Below are positions 43,118 to 51,879 of a DNA stretch of 64,000 nt, in pieces. The DNA is taken from assembly GCA_020633295.1 (NCBI GenBank), contig JACKDW010000001.1, forward strand, positions 62,001 to 126,000, in the 5' to 3' direction. Origin of the DNA: Myxococcales bacterium (GTDB lineage Bacteria > Myxococcota_A > Polyangia > Nannocystales > Nannocystaceae). The notes beneath the pieces are model-generated. The model saw only the letters and a program-made list of their open reading frames with translations, was not told where the DNA came from and ran no database searches. The translations under genes were made by a program, and so were the position numbers. How positions within the stretch are numbered: position 1 is the stretch's first letter; each line of letters opens with the position of its first letter.

Positions 43118-45073
43118 CTAGCCGCGTCCACCGCTGTCCTCGAGGACACCTCGAACCGCGTCGGTGAACTCCGCGATCGAGTACGGCTTGTGCAGCAGGC
43201 GCACGCGCGCGTCCCGGAGGATGTTGTGCAGGCTGCGCGTGACCGCGTGCCCCGTGCACAGCAGGAAGCGCGCCTCCTCGTTGAACTCGCGGATCTTCGC
43301 GTAGGCCTCCTCGCCCGACATGACCGGCATGACGAGGTCGAGGATCACGAGCATGACCTCGGGGTTCTCGCGCACGCGCGCCACGGCGTCCTCGCCGTTC
43401 TCCGCAGTGAGGACGGTGAAGCGCTCGCGCTCGAGGATGCGCTTGCCGACGCGGCGGATCGCGGGCTCGTCGTCGGCGAGGATGATGAGCGAGCTCTCGG
43501 GCTCGACGACCCGCGTGGGCGCCGGCGCCGGCGGGGGCGCGCGGCGAGCCGCCGGGATCGGGAGCAGCAGCGACACGCGCGTGCCCTGCCCCGCGACGCT
43601 GCGCACGAACACCGAGCCGTCGTGACGCTCGATGATCCGCTGCACCATCGCGAGGCCGAGGCCGAGGCCGACCCCGGTCGCGCCGGCGCGGCGCTTGGTC
43701 GTGAAGAACGGCTCGAAGATCCGCGCCTGCACCTCGGGGCTCATGCCGGGCCCCGTGTCGGCGACGGCGACCTCGATGTACTCCCCCGCCTTCGCGCGCG
43801 CGTGCTGGTCATCGCCGGGCTGCGGCCACACGCCGCGACGCGTCGTGATCGTGAGGCGCCCCTGGGCGCCCATCGCCTCGCACGCGTTGAGCGCGAGGTT
43901 GAGCACGCACTGGTGCACCTCGTCGCGGTTGCCGACGATGTCGGGCAGCGCCTCGTCGAGCGTGAGCCCGATCGCGATCCCGCGGCGGATCGTCTCCGAC
44001 AGCAGCCCCACCACGTCGCGCACCGAGTCGTTGACCTGCAGCTTGGTGGTGCGCGCGCCGCCGCCCCGGGCGAAGTTCAGCAGCTGCGTGGTCAGGCTCG
44101 CGGCGCGCGTGGCCGCGTCGCGGATCGAGCCGACGCTGCCCGCGAGCTCCGGGCGATGCGCGACGCGCTCGCCGAGCGTCGACGCGCAGTTGAGGATGAT
44201 CGTCAAGAGGTTGTTGAAGTCGTGGGCGATGCCCCCCGCGAGCGCGCCCACGGTCTCCGTCCGCTGCACGCGGAACAGGTGCTCGTGCAGCTCGCTGCGC
44301 TCCTGCTCGTGCCGCCGCCGCGCGGTGACGTCGAGCAGCGAGGCCTCGAGCAGGTGCTCGCCGGTGCCGAGTCGGCGGAGCGCCGCGTTGACGAGGAAGG
44401 AGACCTCGTCGCCGCTGCTGTGACGCAGCGCGAGCTCGAAGTCCGCGAGCGCCGCGCCCGAACCGAGGATGTCGAGCCCGCGCTCCCACTGCGCGACGTC
44501 GCAGACCAGCTCGACCAGCTCGACGTCCAGCATCGCGCCGGGCGACGCGTAGCCGAGGCTGCGCGCGAGCGCGTCGTTGACCTCGAGCAGCCGCCCGCCC
44601 GGGGTCGCGCACAGCAGCCCGACCTGCGCCAGCTCGAACAGCTCCTGGTAGCGCTCCTGGCAGCTGCGAGCGTCTCGCTCGTGCTCGTGATGCTCCAGCG
44701 AGCCGCGGACCGCCTCGACGAGCTCGCTCTCCGGCGCCTCGACGCCGAGCACGTGCCACACGTGGCCCTCGTTGATCGCCGCGCTCAGGCCCGCGCGCGC
44801 GTCGCTCCGGAGGATCCGCGCGACGGTGGGCGTGTTCGCGGCTGCCCAGGAGAGCAGCTCAACGCCCTCCTCGTCGGGCAGCGACGCGGCGGTGACGAGC
44901 GCCGCGACGCCGCCGCGCGCGAGCACGCCGCGCGCCTCAGCGCCGGTCGCCACGGCGGCGACAGGCCAGCGCTCCGCGAGCGCGGCCTCGAGTCGCGCGC
45001 GCGCGCGCGGCTCACCGTCGACAAGGAGCACGCGGCCCGCAAAGCGCTCGCGCTGCCACCGGGGTTCGGTCAT
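43118..45073 (-). CDS. hybrid sensor histidine kinase with N-terminal pseudo-receiver
   Basis: This 651-residue protein starts at ATG 45073 with GGAGA upstream. Residues 10-130 look like a receiver domain (LLVDGEP, INEGHVWHVLGVEAPESELVEAV), but the phosphoacceptor position reads ALVTAASLP with Ala in place of Asp. A PAS domain follows (about 145-265). The dimerisation domain has GGIAHDFNNLL (His about 283), and the ATPase has LNLALNACEAM, VADTGPGM and GVGLGLGLAMV. A complete C-terminal receiver has ILADDEP and phosphoacceptor Asp about 578 in ILDLVMP. No membrane segments are seen, so it is a cytoplasmic sensor. Its partner response regulator is not in the window. Confidence 0.95.
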   Translation of the reverse strand: MTEPRWQRERFAGRVLLVDGEPRARARLEAALAERWPVAAVATGAEARGVLARGGVAALVTAASLPDEEGVELLSWAAANTPTVARILRSDARAGLSAAINEGHVWHVLGVEAPESELVEAVRGSLEHHEHERDARSCQERYQELFELAQVGLLCATPGGRLLEVNDALARSLGYASPGAMLDVELVELVCDVAQWERGLDILGSGAALADFELALRHSSGDEVSFLVNAALRRLGTGEHLLEASLLDVTARRRHEQERSELHEHLFRVQRTETVGALAGGIAHDFNNLLTIILNCASTLGERVAHRPELAGSVGSIRDAATRAASLTTQLLNFARGGGARTTKLQVNDSVRDVVGLLSETIRRGIAIGLTLDEALPDIVGNRDEVHQCVLNLALNACEAMGAQGRLTITTRRGVWPQPGDDQHARAKAGEYIEVAVADTGPGMSPEVQARIFEPFFTTKRRAGATGVGLGLGLAMVQRIIERHDGSVFVRSVAGQGTRVSLLLPIPAARRAPPPAPAPTRVVEPESSLIILADDEPAIRRVGKRILERERFTVLTAENGEDAVARVRENPEVMLVILDLVMPVMSGEEAYAKIREFNEEARFLLCTGHAVTRSLHNILRDARVRLLHKPYSIAEFTDAVRGVLEDSGGRG

Positions 45074-45385
45074 GCGTGGATCTCCGCCGTGCTCGAGTGA
45101 TACCACGCGGCCTCGCGGGCGGCGCTGGCGGATGCATCACAAGACAGGTTTGGGTCCCCGGAATCGCGCGCCCGGGCCCGATCATTTTGCGCCGACGGGT
45201 GCGCCCGCGCGACGCGGGCGGATCTCCGCGCGGCCCGCGAGACCGCGTTCCACGGCGTTCATGCGACGGCGCGGCTCGCGACGACGGGCCAACTCGCGCG
45301 GGGTATGACGAAGTCGTAAGCGAGCAACGCAAGTCGACCAAGTCGACCACAACACGCGGGCGCGAGGTCTACCCGACGCGCCAGC
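45074..45385. other. intergenic region between kinase and LytM-like genes
   Basis: There are 312 bases with no supported gene. On the minus strand TATCAC (45102-45097) is a plausible -10 box for the histidine kinase, giving a short leader with a GGAG ribosome site. The GC-rich partial inverted repeat near 45160-45180 (approximate) has bulges and no T-run on the relevant strand. Confidence 0.45.
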
Positions 45386-47011
45386 CTAGCCGGCGCGGAG
45401 CAGGGACCTGCGCCACGGTCGAATCGCCTCGGAGAAGCGCTTGAGCGCCTCGCCGCTGAGCGGCTCGCCGACGCGCGGCGGGCGTGACTCACCGCTCGCC
45501 GTGCACAGCATCGGATCGAGGCTCGCGCCTCGCTCCGCGCGCTCGGCCTCCCCCTCACCCGCGTCGGCCTCGGGCTCGCTGTCGTCGCCGGCGCGCCGCA
45601 GCTCGAGCCGCACGCGATCGGTCGCGGTCTTGCCCGAGTGCCCCGCGAGCCCGATGAGCTGCCCCTGCGAGACCTCGAGCTCAGGCGTGACGCCAGGGAG
45701 CGGCCGCATCAGGTGGCTGTAGCGCGCGATCGTCCCGTCGGCGTGGGCGATCTCGATCGAGTGCCCCTCGCCGTCCTGGCCGTCGTCGGTGACCGCGACG
45801 ACGCGACCGTCCGCGAGCGAGACCACGGGCGCGCCCTCCGGGCGCCGGTAGATGGCGCCGAGCCGGCCCTCGACCACCTCGACGAGCGGCTCGAGCATCC
45901 CGCGGGCCTCCGGGCGCACGCGGTGAAACTGCAGCGGCGTGCGCCGAAGCGCGCGGCGAACCGGTTGACCCGCGCGATCGTAGTAGCGCGCGGGCTGCCC
46001 CTCGGGCGCGTAGCGGTAGTAGGCGAAGCGCCCTGCGGCGCCGGCGAAGCGGATCGCCAGGATGGTCCCGTAGCGGTGAAACGAGCGCCCGAGGAACCGC
46101 TTCTCGACCAGCGCGACCACGCGATCTCGCGGCCGCGCCTCGACCGCGAAGTCGATGTCGTGGACGAGCGCCTCGGCGATCATGACCGCGAGCTCGGGCC
46201 GCTCGCCGGCGGCCTCGACCGCCGCGAACAGGTCGGCGTCGTCACCTAGCTCGAGGGACAGCGTCGCGACCTCGGGGCTCAGCGGGTGCTGGATCGTCCG
46301 CACGCGGTAGCCCTCGGGCGCGCGGCAGGCCTGCACGAGGTGCCCCTCCGAGAGCTCGGCCTCGAGCGCGAGCAGCTGCCCCTCGCGGTCGAGCGACATC
46401 CGCACCGACCCGCCGGCGCTCGCGAGCAGCCCGAGATCAATGCGCGGGCGGATCGCGTCCTCGACCGCGTCGATCGACTCGCTCGTCGCGCCCTGCTCCA
46501 TCAGCGCGAGCCGGAGCGTGCGCCCGCCGGCGAGCGTGGCGTCGACGCGCAGCGTGTCCTCGAGGCCGTCGAACACGCGCACCGGGTCCTCGCCGCACGC
46601 GTCCGCGCGCGCGCTCGCGTAGGCGCCCAGCGCCTCGCCGCCCTGATCGCCCGCGCCGATCGCCGCCGCGCGCGTCTCGCCGAGCGAGAGCAGCGAGCCT
46701 TCACCTTGCCAGAAGAACACGTAGCCGTTGACGAGCGCGAGCACGCCGATCAGCAGCGCGATGCGGTTGCGAAGCTTGCGCTCGGCGGGGTCGACGGGCG
46801 GGCGCTTGTCCCGACCGCGCGCGCTCGCGCCCGCGCGGAGGTTGGGCGCCTTGCGCCGCGCCTTGGAGCGCGCCCCGGTCCGCGACGTCGCGCGCGCGGA
46901 CGACCGCGCGCGCGGCTGCTTCTTCCGCGTGCGCCCGCGCGTCATCTCCGCGAGCAGCCCACGACCGCGTGCGCTGCCCGACGAGACGCGTCGGTTGGAC
47001 TTCTTCGCCAC
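45386..47011 (-). CDS. M23/LytM-like protein lacking most metal ligands; membrane-anchored
   Basis: This 541-residue protein has a GTG start and a strongly basic N-terminus (about residues 1-80) before one membrane segment (RIALLIGVLALVNGYVFFW). The periplasmic part ends with a LytM/M23-like domain (about 370-470): GAPVVSLADGRVVAV, IEIAHADGTIARYSHL, VSQGQLIGLAGHSG, RVRLELRR. Active M23 enzymes need HxxxD and HxH; here the first region reads LGAIYRRP and the HLHxE segment reads VRLELR. Only the His of YSHL (about 432) remains. A regulatory role like EnvC or NlpD is more likely than hydrolysis. TAGCGC lies six bases before the start. Confidence 0.82.
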   Translation of the reverse strand: MAKKSNRRVSSGSARGRGLLAEMTRGRTRKKQPRARSSARATSRTGARSKARRKAPNLRAGASARGRDKRPPVDPAERKLRNRIALLIGVLALVNGYVFFWQGEGSLLSLGETRAAAIGAGDQGGEALGAYASARADACGEDPVRVFDGLEDTLRVDATLAGGRTLRLALMEQGATSESIDAVEDAIRPRIDLGLLASAGGSVRMSLDREGQLLALEAELSEGHLVQACRAPEGYRVRTIQHPLSPEVATLSLELGDDADLFAAVEAAGERPELAVMIAEALVHDIDFAVEARPRDRVVALVEKRFLGRSFHRYGTILAIRFAGAAGRFAYYRYAPEGQPARYYDRAGQPVRRALRRTPLQFHRVRPEARGMLEPLVEVVEGRLGAIYRRPEGAPVVSLADGRVVAVTDDGQDGEGHSIEIAHADGTIARYSHLMRPLPGVTPELEVSQGQLIGLAGHSGKTATDRVRLELRRAGDDSEPEADAGEGEAERAERGASLDPMLCTASGESRPPRVGEPLSGEALKRFSEAIRPWRRSLLRAG

Positions 47012-47063
47012 TGACCCGCGCTAGCAAATCCGCCGCGCAGGCGCCAAAAATCGGCGAACCACG

Positions 47064-47169
47064 GCGTGCTGAACACGTGAGCACGCTGAACTCACGACGT
47101 GGGACGCGCGACCACAGCGGGCGCGCGCCGCGGGGCCGCGCGCCTCGAGCCGGGGCTCGGGTTTTTTTT
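47064..47169 (+). ncRNA. candidate structured small RNA or 5' attenuator ending in an intrinsic terminator
   Basis: Three consecutive hairpins lie on the plus strand. They are GCGTGCT/AGCACGC (47064-47070, 47080-47086), GCGCGCG/CGCGCGC (47121-47127, 47137-47143) and CTCGAGC-CGGG-GCTCGGG (47144-47161), the last followed directly by eight T (47162-47169). The last hairpin is a textbook Rho-independent terminator. There is no plus-strand gene upstream to end here, because the 47011 gene reads the other way. So either a short RNA ends here, or the leader of the 47297 gene is attenuated. The promoter is not identified. Confidence 0.5.
47144..47169 (+). terminator. intrinsic terminator with eight T residues
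   Basis: CTCGAGC-CGGG-GCTCGGG forms a 7-bp stem (one T-G pair) followed by TTTTTTTT. It stands 127 bases before the start of the 47297 gene on the same strand, which is an unexpected place for a gene-end terminator. Confidence 0.88.
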
Positions 47170-47296
47170 CACCGCGTCGCCGCCGAGCAGATCGTGACGG
47201 AGCGGCGCGCGTTGGCAGTGGACAGGCGGCGTGAGGCGCCCGCGATACGCGGTCGCTGTCACTTCGCCGGTTGAAAACGCGGAGGTTTGAAAGACC

Positions 47297-47593
47297 ATGT
47301 CACAGCTGCTCACCACGGGCGCCGCCCTGCTTATGCTCATCGCCCCGGCGCCGAGCGCCACCAACACGGCCGACGACGCGGCGAACGCCGACACCACGGC
47401 CTACAAGGGGACGACGAAGACCAGCAAGGGTAACGTCTCCGTCTACGACTTCGAGAACGACCACGTCGACGGCAAGGTCCTCAGCCCCGAGGGCACCGAC
47501 GTCGGCACCCGCCAGACCGCGATCTTCAAGAGCCTGATCACGATCCGCGGCACGTTCACGCCCGAGCTCATCAAGCTCGCGCGCGACGTCTAA
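47297..47593 (+). CDS. small secreted protein, function unknown
   Basis: This 98-residue protein starts at ATG 47297 with GGAGG upstream. A short signal peptide (LLTTGAALLMLIAPAPSA) is followed by a polar linker and a conserved-looking C-terminal segment: VYDFENDHVDGKVLSPEGT, RQTAIFKSLITIRGTFTPELIKLA. From memory, similar C-terminal segments (FxxDxxxGxLxxPxG...SLIxIRxxFxPE) occur in other myxobacterial proteins, but I could not check this. It may be part of a larger envelope complex. Transcription may be controlled by the terminator in its leader region. Confidence 0.75.
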   Translation: MSQLLTTGAALLMLIAPAPSATNTADDAANADTTAYKGTTKTSKGNVSVYDFENDHVDGKVLSPEGTDVGTRQTAIFKSLITIRGTFTPELIKLARDV

Positions 47594-47909
47594 CAACCCT
47601 GGCTCACCCCGCGGCGCGACGCCACGGTCCGCTCACCCGCCAGGCGCGGCGGGAGAACCCGTGACGCCGCGCCGCGACGCGTCGGGGTCGCGCCCGTGAC
47701 CCGCAGGTCCGGCGCCGCGACCCCGCGAGCATTTAAGAATCTGGAAAGCGGACGAACGCGGCCGCGTCTCGCGGCCGCGCGCGGGCTCGAGAGCTGGAGT
47801 GAGAAGTCTCTTCAGACAGCTTGTTCGCCGCCGCCCGCGATCTCGCGCCGACCAACCACGTTCCCTGCGCGCGTCCCTCTTCGCCCGCGCGGGGCGATAC
47901 ACTGCGGGC
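47594..47909. other. intergenic region of 316 bases
   Basis: No gene is supported. Several GC-rich inverted repeats (for example GCGGCGCG/CGCGCCGC) have loops too long to call terminators. The right end holds the leaderless-type -10 box of the 47910 gene. Confidence 0.4.
47898..47903 (+). promoter_or_regulatory. TACACT -10 box six bases before ATG (leaderless type)
   Basis: TACACT is followed by GCGGGC and the ATG at 47910. The same TACACT box occurs before the phosphoesterase gene at 25916. Confidence 0.5.
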
Positions 47910-48548
47910 ATGATCCTGGTCGCCCCGCTGCACGGCGCGATATCTGCGGCGATCTCGCTCGCGCTCGCGCTCGCGCCCGCGGGACCAGGCGGGCCCGCGA
48001 CCGCTGCCACGCCCGCAGAGCCAGGCGTGACCGCGACCGCGACCGCGACGTCCCCGTCGACATCGTCCGCGACGACCTCCGCGCCCGCGAGCCCGCCCGC
48101 GCCCGCGAGCCCGCCCGCGCCCGCGCCCGCGTCCTTCACCTACGGACCGCCGCCCGGCGCCCTCCCGGCGACCCCCCGCGCGAGCGCGCGACCGACCAAG
48201 GGCTACCGCGGGATGCTCCTCAGCGGCGGGGTCCTCACGGGCTTCGGCGCCTTCGTGCTCCCGGTCGGGATCGCTATGCTCGTCGACAGCGAGCGCGTCG
48301 CGGAGGACGAGCAGTTCACGTACCTCGCGCTCGGGGTCAACTTCACGAGCTTCGGCGCCGTGCTGCTGGCGAGCGGCCTGCCCCTGCTGATCGGCGGCCT
48401 CGTGCGGCGCGGCCGAGCTCGGCGCGCGCTCGCGCGCGCCTATCTTCAGCTCACGCCGCAGCTCACGCCGCAGCTCACGCCGCAGCTCACACCACAGCTC
48501 ACGCCGCGAGCCGGGCGCCTGACCGTCAGCGCGACGCTCCGCTTCTAG
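47910..48548 (+). CDS. secreted or membrane protein with Pro/Ala linker and two hydrophobic segments
   Basis: This 212-residue protein starts at ATG 47910. A signal-like segment (GAISAAISLALALA) is followed by an Ala/Pro/Thr/Ser linker with APASPP repeats (about 35-75). Two hydrophobic stretches come next: MLLSGGVLTGFGAFVLPVGIAML (about 96-118) and FTSFGAVLLASGLPLLIGGLV (about 135-158). Near the C-terminus there are five tandem QLTP units from a 12-bp repeat. The last residues, TVSATLRF, end in Phe. This may be a small membrane-anchored protein; I recognise no family. Confidence 0.72.
   Translation: MILVAPLHGAISAAISLALALAPAGPGGPATAATPAEPGVTATATATSPSTSSATTSAPASPPAPASPPAPAPASFTYGPPPGALPATPRASARPTKGYRGMLLSGGVLTGFGAFVLPVGIAMLVDSERVAEDEQFTYLALGVNFTSFGAVLLASGLPLLIGGLVRRGRARRALARAYLQLTPQLTPQLTPQLTPQLTPRAGRLTVSATLRF
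48447..48506 (+). repeat. 12-bp tandem repeat, 5 units, encoding QLTP
   Basis: Unit CAGCTCACGCCG is repeated five times (one copy has CAGCTCACACCA) in the last codons of the 47910 gene, giving five QLTP tetrapeptides. The number of units probably varies without breaking the frame. Confidence 0.9.
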
Positions 48549-48624
48549 CGGGCGGCTGCGAGGGAGCGTGACGATTCGCGCGCGCGCGCGCCGACGCGGG
48601 CGCCCGACGCTGCGGCGTCTGCGA

Positions 48625-48630
48625 TAGCAT
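48625..48630 (+). promoter_or_regulatory. TAGCAT -10 box six bases before ATG (leaderless type)
   Basis: TAGCAT is followed by CGCGGC and the ATG at 48637. Four of six bases match the sigma-70 consensus. Confidence 0.5.
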
Positions 48631-48636
48631 CGCGGC

Positions 48637-49635
48637 ATGGACCCCGTGTATGTGCATCCTGTGCTCGTCGGCGCGCTCGCGATCGTGTGCGCGTGCGGGA
48701 CGGACTCCGGCGCGACCTCCGACGGAACCTTTGAAGGAACCTCTGGAGGAACCTCGGACGCGACCGTCGACCAGACCGCCGACCCGACCGCCCACGAGAC
48801 CACCGGCGCGAGCGCGGCGAGCACGAGCGCCTCGGGCTCAGCCTCGACGAGCGCCTCGTCCGCGAGCTCGGATTCGACCGCGCCCGCGACCGGCGGCGAG
48901 ACCTCGGGCGACGCGAGCTCGAGCGCGTCCACCGACGCGAGCGACTCGCAGACCTCCGACGCGAGCGCGAGCGTCGGGACCTCGGAGACCGCGACGACCG
49001 CGGACGGCACGACCGGTCAGCTCGACCCCGACGAGGAGCTGCTGCTCTCGCTCCCGGGCCCGTTCTTCACCGCGAGCCCGGAGGAGCCCTCTCGCTGGTA
49101 CAACGACCTCGGCACCCCGGGCGCGGCCTACCGGCGGCTCGAGCTCGAGTTCGACGTCGAGCTCGCCGCGTTCCGCGACGACATCCCGCCCAACAACGAG
49201 GAGCGCTGGGATCACGTGCTCTTCGGCCTGTACCGCCAAGGCCAGCCGCAGAGCTACCTCGAGTACCTGATCGGCGCGAGCGCGCGCATCGAGACGAACG
49301 CGGCGGACCGCGCGTTCAACTACGGCCGCGTCGCGCTCGAGATGGGCGCCGCCTCGTACAAGTCGTGGAAGAAGAACTACGCGTGGCAGGAGTACACCGA
49401 GGTGCACGTGCGCCAGTGGATCGACGCCGACGCCAGCGAGCAGACCCTCGAGCTCTACAAGGGCGACGCGCTCGACCTGACCGTCACGGGGCCCGTCGAC
49501 TACTTCACGCCCGAGCTCACCGCGGACCAGCTCAAGCTCGAGCTGGGCACCGAGGACGCGGACTGGGGGCTGCACGTCAGCCCGCACGGCTGGACGTTCA
49601 AGGACCTGACGCTGCGCGGGTGGCTGGCGCCCTGA
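48637..49635 (+). CDS. lipoprotein with Ser/Thr/Ala linker and a beta-sandwich-like domain
   Basis: This 332-residue protein has a signal sequence with two closely spaced Cys (AIVCACGTD). The lipidated Cys is followed by about 110 residues of Ser/Thr/Ala/Asp/Gly. The start of this linker has imperfect 12-bp repeats based on GGAACCT. The C-terminal domain (about 130-332) is rich in aromatic and beta-strand-like segments (YRRLELEFDVELAAF, WDHVLFGLYRQ, TEVHVRQWIDADASEQTLELYKG, HGWTFKDLTLRGWLAP). It resembles concanavalin-like lectin folds in pattern, which is only an inference. Surface-located, ligand unknown. Confidence 0.8.
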   Translation: MDPVYVHPVLVGALAIVCACGTDSGATSDGTFEGTSGGTSDATVDQTADPTAHETTGASAASTSASGSASTSASSASSDSTAPATGGETSGDASSSASTDASDSQTSDASASVGTSETATTADGTTGQLDPDEELLLSLPGPFFTASPEEPSRWYNDLGTPGAAYRRLELEFDVELAAFRDDIPPNNEERWDHVLFGLYRQGQPQSYLEYLIGASARIETNAADRAFNYGRVALEMGAASYKSWKKNYAWQEYTEVHVRQWIDADASEQTLELYKGDALDLTVTGPVDYFTPELTADQLKLELGTEDADWGLHVSPHGWTFKDLTLRGWLAP

Positions 49636-49663
49636 GCCGGCGTGCGGCACCATCCCTGCTCGC

Positions 49664-51832
49664 ATGCCGATCCTCACCGGACCGAAGGGAGCCATTCCGT
49701 TTACGCGCGATCGCTGGGGCTACCCGCGGCTGCGCGCGCGCGACCGCGAGGAGGCGGCCTGGGCGATGGGCTACTTCCACGCGCTCGATCGCCAGGTCCA
49801 GGTCCAGGTCATCACGCTCGCCGGGCGCGGCCGGCTGATGGAGCTGCTCGGGGACGAGCCGATCGTGCGCGGCAGCGATCGCACGCTGCGGGGCCTCGGG
49901 CTCTCGCTCGACCTCGAGGCGCAGGTCGCGAAGATCGAGCCGGGCGCGCGCAGCTACGGGCAGTCCTACTGCGCCGGCTTCAACGCCGGCGCCCGCGTCG
50001 GCGGCCGCCGGGCGCTGCTGCGGGTGCTCGGCATGCCGCCGACGCCCTATGGCCTCGAGGACATGGTCCTCGTGTACCGGATGCTCGCGTGGTTCGGGCT
50101 CAACTCGCTGACGCAGGCGGCCGCCGAGGCCGTCGGTCAGCTCGTCTCGGCCGGCGTCACGCGCGAGCAGCTCGCGCTGCTGATCGGCGACGACGCGGCG
50201 GGGGTCGACCTCGAGTCCGGCCGCGACGTCCCCTGGCCCGACTACGTGCGCGCGGCCTTCGGCGGCGGCGGCGGCGGCTCCAACGCGTTCGCGGTCGCGG
50301 CCGCGCGCTCGCGGACGGGCGCGCCGCTGTTAATGGGCGAGTTCCACATGGAGGTCGGCCGCTTCCCGCCGATCGCGTACGCGCTGCACGTCGAGTACGA
50401 GGGCGGCGAGTACGAGCACGGCGTCTCGATCCCGGGGCTGCCGACCATCGTCTCCGGGCGCACGCGCCACGTCGGCTGGAGCTACACCTTCGGGCACGCG
50501 CGCAACATCGACGTCTGGATCGAGCGCTGCAAAGACGGCGAGGTCCAGGTCGGCGACGAGCGGCGACCGCTGAAGCGACGGCGCGAGCGCGTCGCGATCC
50601 GGCGCCAGAAGGACCCCGAGGAGTGGACGTTCTGGGACAGCGCGCGCGGGACGATCCACGGCGACGCGCAGGCCGGCGGCGACCTGCCCTGCGTGTCCTG
50701 GCGCGGCATGCGAGAGACCTACGTCGACATGAACGCGCTCATGCACGTCACCGAGGCGCGCTCGGTCGCGGAGCTGATCGAGCTGCACCAGCGCGTGCGC
50801 TGCCTGGCGATCGCCGGCACCTTCGTCGACCGCGACGGCCACATCGGCTACGTGCAGACGGGGCGCGTCGCCGCGGATCCGGCGAGCTGGGGTCCACGGC
50901 CGGGGTGGTCGACGTCGCCGGCGGACGACCCGGACCTCGACGAGGACGCCCGCCCGCGCGCGCTCGACCCCGAGGAGGGCTTCATCGCCTCGGCCAACGA
51001 GGCCCGGGCCCCGTGGAGCGCGTTCGCCGAGCCGCCCCACCGAGTCGAGCGCCTGCGCGAGCTGCTCGCGGAGCGCGACGAGCCGCTCGCGCCCGACGAC
51101 CTCGTGCGGATCTCCTATGACGAGCGCGATCGCATGGCCGCCTGGCTGCTGCCGATCTGGGCGCCGCACCTGCCCGACGCGCCCGAGGCCCGCGCGCTCG
51201 TGACCTGGGCGCGCCGTCAGGGCTGGCGGCGCGCGAGGTCCGAGGGCGCGCTGCTCGAGCGCTTCCACGTGCTTCACCGCGAGCTGACGCGCGCGCTGCT
51301 CGAGGCGCGGCTCGGCGAGCACGCGGCGTGGATCCTCGAGAACCACGGGCTCCTGCTCGGGATCCAGTCCGAGGTCGACCGCGCGCTCGCGCTCGAGCGC
51401 CCCGCGCTGCTCGAGCCCGCAGGGCTGGGGCCGCTGCTGCAGCGCGCCTGGGAGGCGACCACGCGCCGCCTCGCGCGGCCGGGGCCGCACCCGCCCGTGC
51501 AGCTCAAGGCGCGCTTCGCCAACCTGCTGACGCAGGGCAAGGAGCCCGCGTTCCTCAAGATGTCGAGCGCTGCGGTCGAGCTGCCGGGCGGCCCCGTCTC
51601 GGTGTTCCAGATGCGCCTCTCGGTGGTCGGCGGCCGCGACTTCATCAGCGGTCCCGCGTTTCATGTCCTCATCGACATGGCCTCCGACACGACGCGCTAC
51701 AACATCGCGGGCGGCGCGTCCGAGCGCTGGCGCGGCCCCGGCTACGGCAGCGCGGTCGAGGAGTGGCGCGTCGGCGAGCTCATCACGCTCGACGGCTCGA
51801 GCCTGCGCCCGCAGGGCGAGCCGGCCGCGTGA
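49664..51832 (+). CDS. penicillin-acylase-family Ntn hydrolase without signal peptide
   Basis: This 722-residue protein matches the S45 family, which includes penicillin, cephalosporin and acyl-homoserine-lactone acylases. The N-terminal alpha part has FTRDRWGYPRLRARD and YFHALDRQVQ. The precursor would cut itself before the nucleophile Ser206 in GGGGGSNAFAV. The beta part has GAPLLMGEFHMEVGRFP, GLPTIVSGRTRHVGWSYT and NEARAPW. Most family members are exported, but the N-terminus here (MPILTGPKGAIPF) has no signal peptide, so it may work in the cytoplasm. The substrate is unknown: an acylated signal, an antibiotic or a lipid amide are options. Confidence 0.9.
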   Translation: MPILTGPKGAIPFTRDRWGYPRLRARDREEAAWAMGYFHALDRQVQVQVITLAGRGRLMELLGDEPIVRGSDRTLRGLGLSLDLEAQVAKIEPGARSYGQSYCAGFNAGARVGGRRALLRVLGMPPTPYGLEDMVLVYRMLAWFGLNSLTQAAAEAVGQLVSAGVTREQLALLIGDDAAGVDLESGRDVPWPDYVRAAFGGGGGGSNAFAVAAARSRTGAPLLMGEFHMEVGRFPPIAYALHVEYEGGEYEHGVSIPGLPTIVSGRTRHVGWSYTFGHARNIDVWIERCKDGEVQVGDERRPLKRRRERVAIRRQKDPEEWTFWDSARGTIHGDAQAGGDLPCVSWRGMRETYVDMNALMHVTEARSVAELIELHQRVRCLAIAGTFVDRDGHIGYVQTGRVAADPASWGPRPGWSTSPADDPDLDEDARPRALDPEEGFIASANEARAPWSAFAEPPHRVERLRELLAERDEPLAPDDLVRISYDERDRMAAWLLPIWAPHLPDAPEARALVTWARRQGWRRARSEGALLERFHVLHRELTRALLEARLGEHAAWILENHGLLLGIQSEVDRALALERPALLEPAGLGPLLQRAWEATTRRLARPGPHPPVQLKARFANLLTQGKEPAFLKMSSAAVELPGGPVSVFQMRLSVVGGRDFISGPAFHVLIDMASDTTRYNIAGGASERWRGPGYGSAVEEWRVGELITLDGSSLRPQGEPAA

Positions 51833-51879
51833 GCGCGTCGCCGTCGCGCCGGGTCGACCTCGGCGATGACCTCGGCGAC

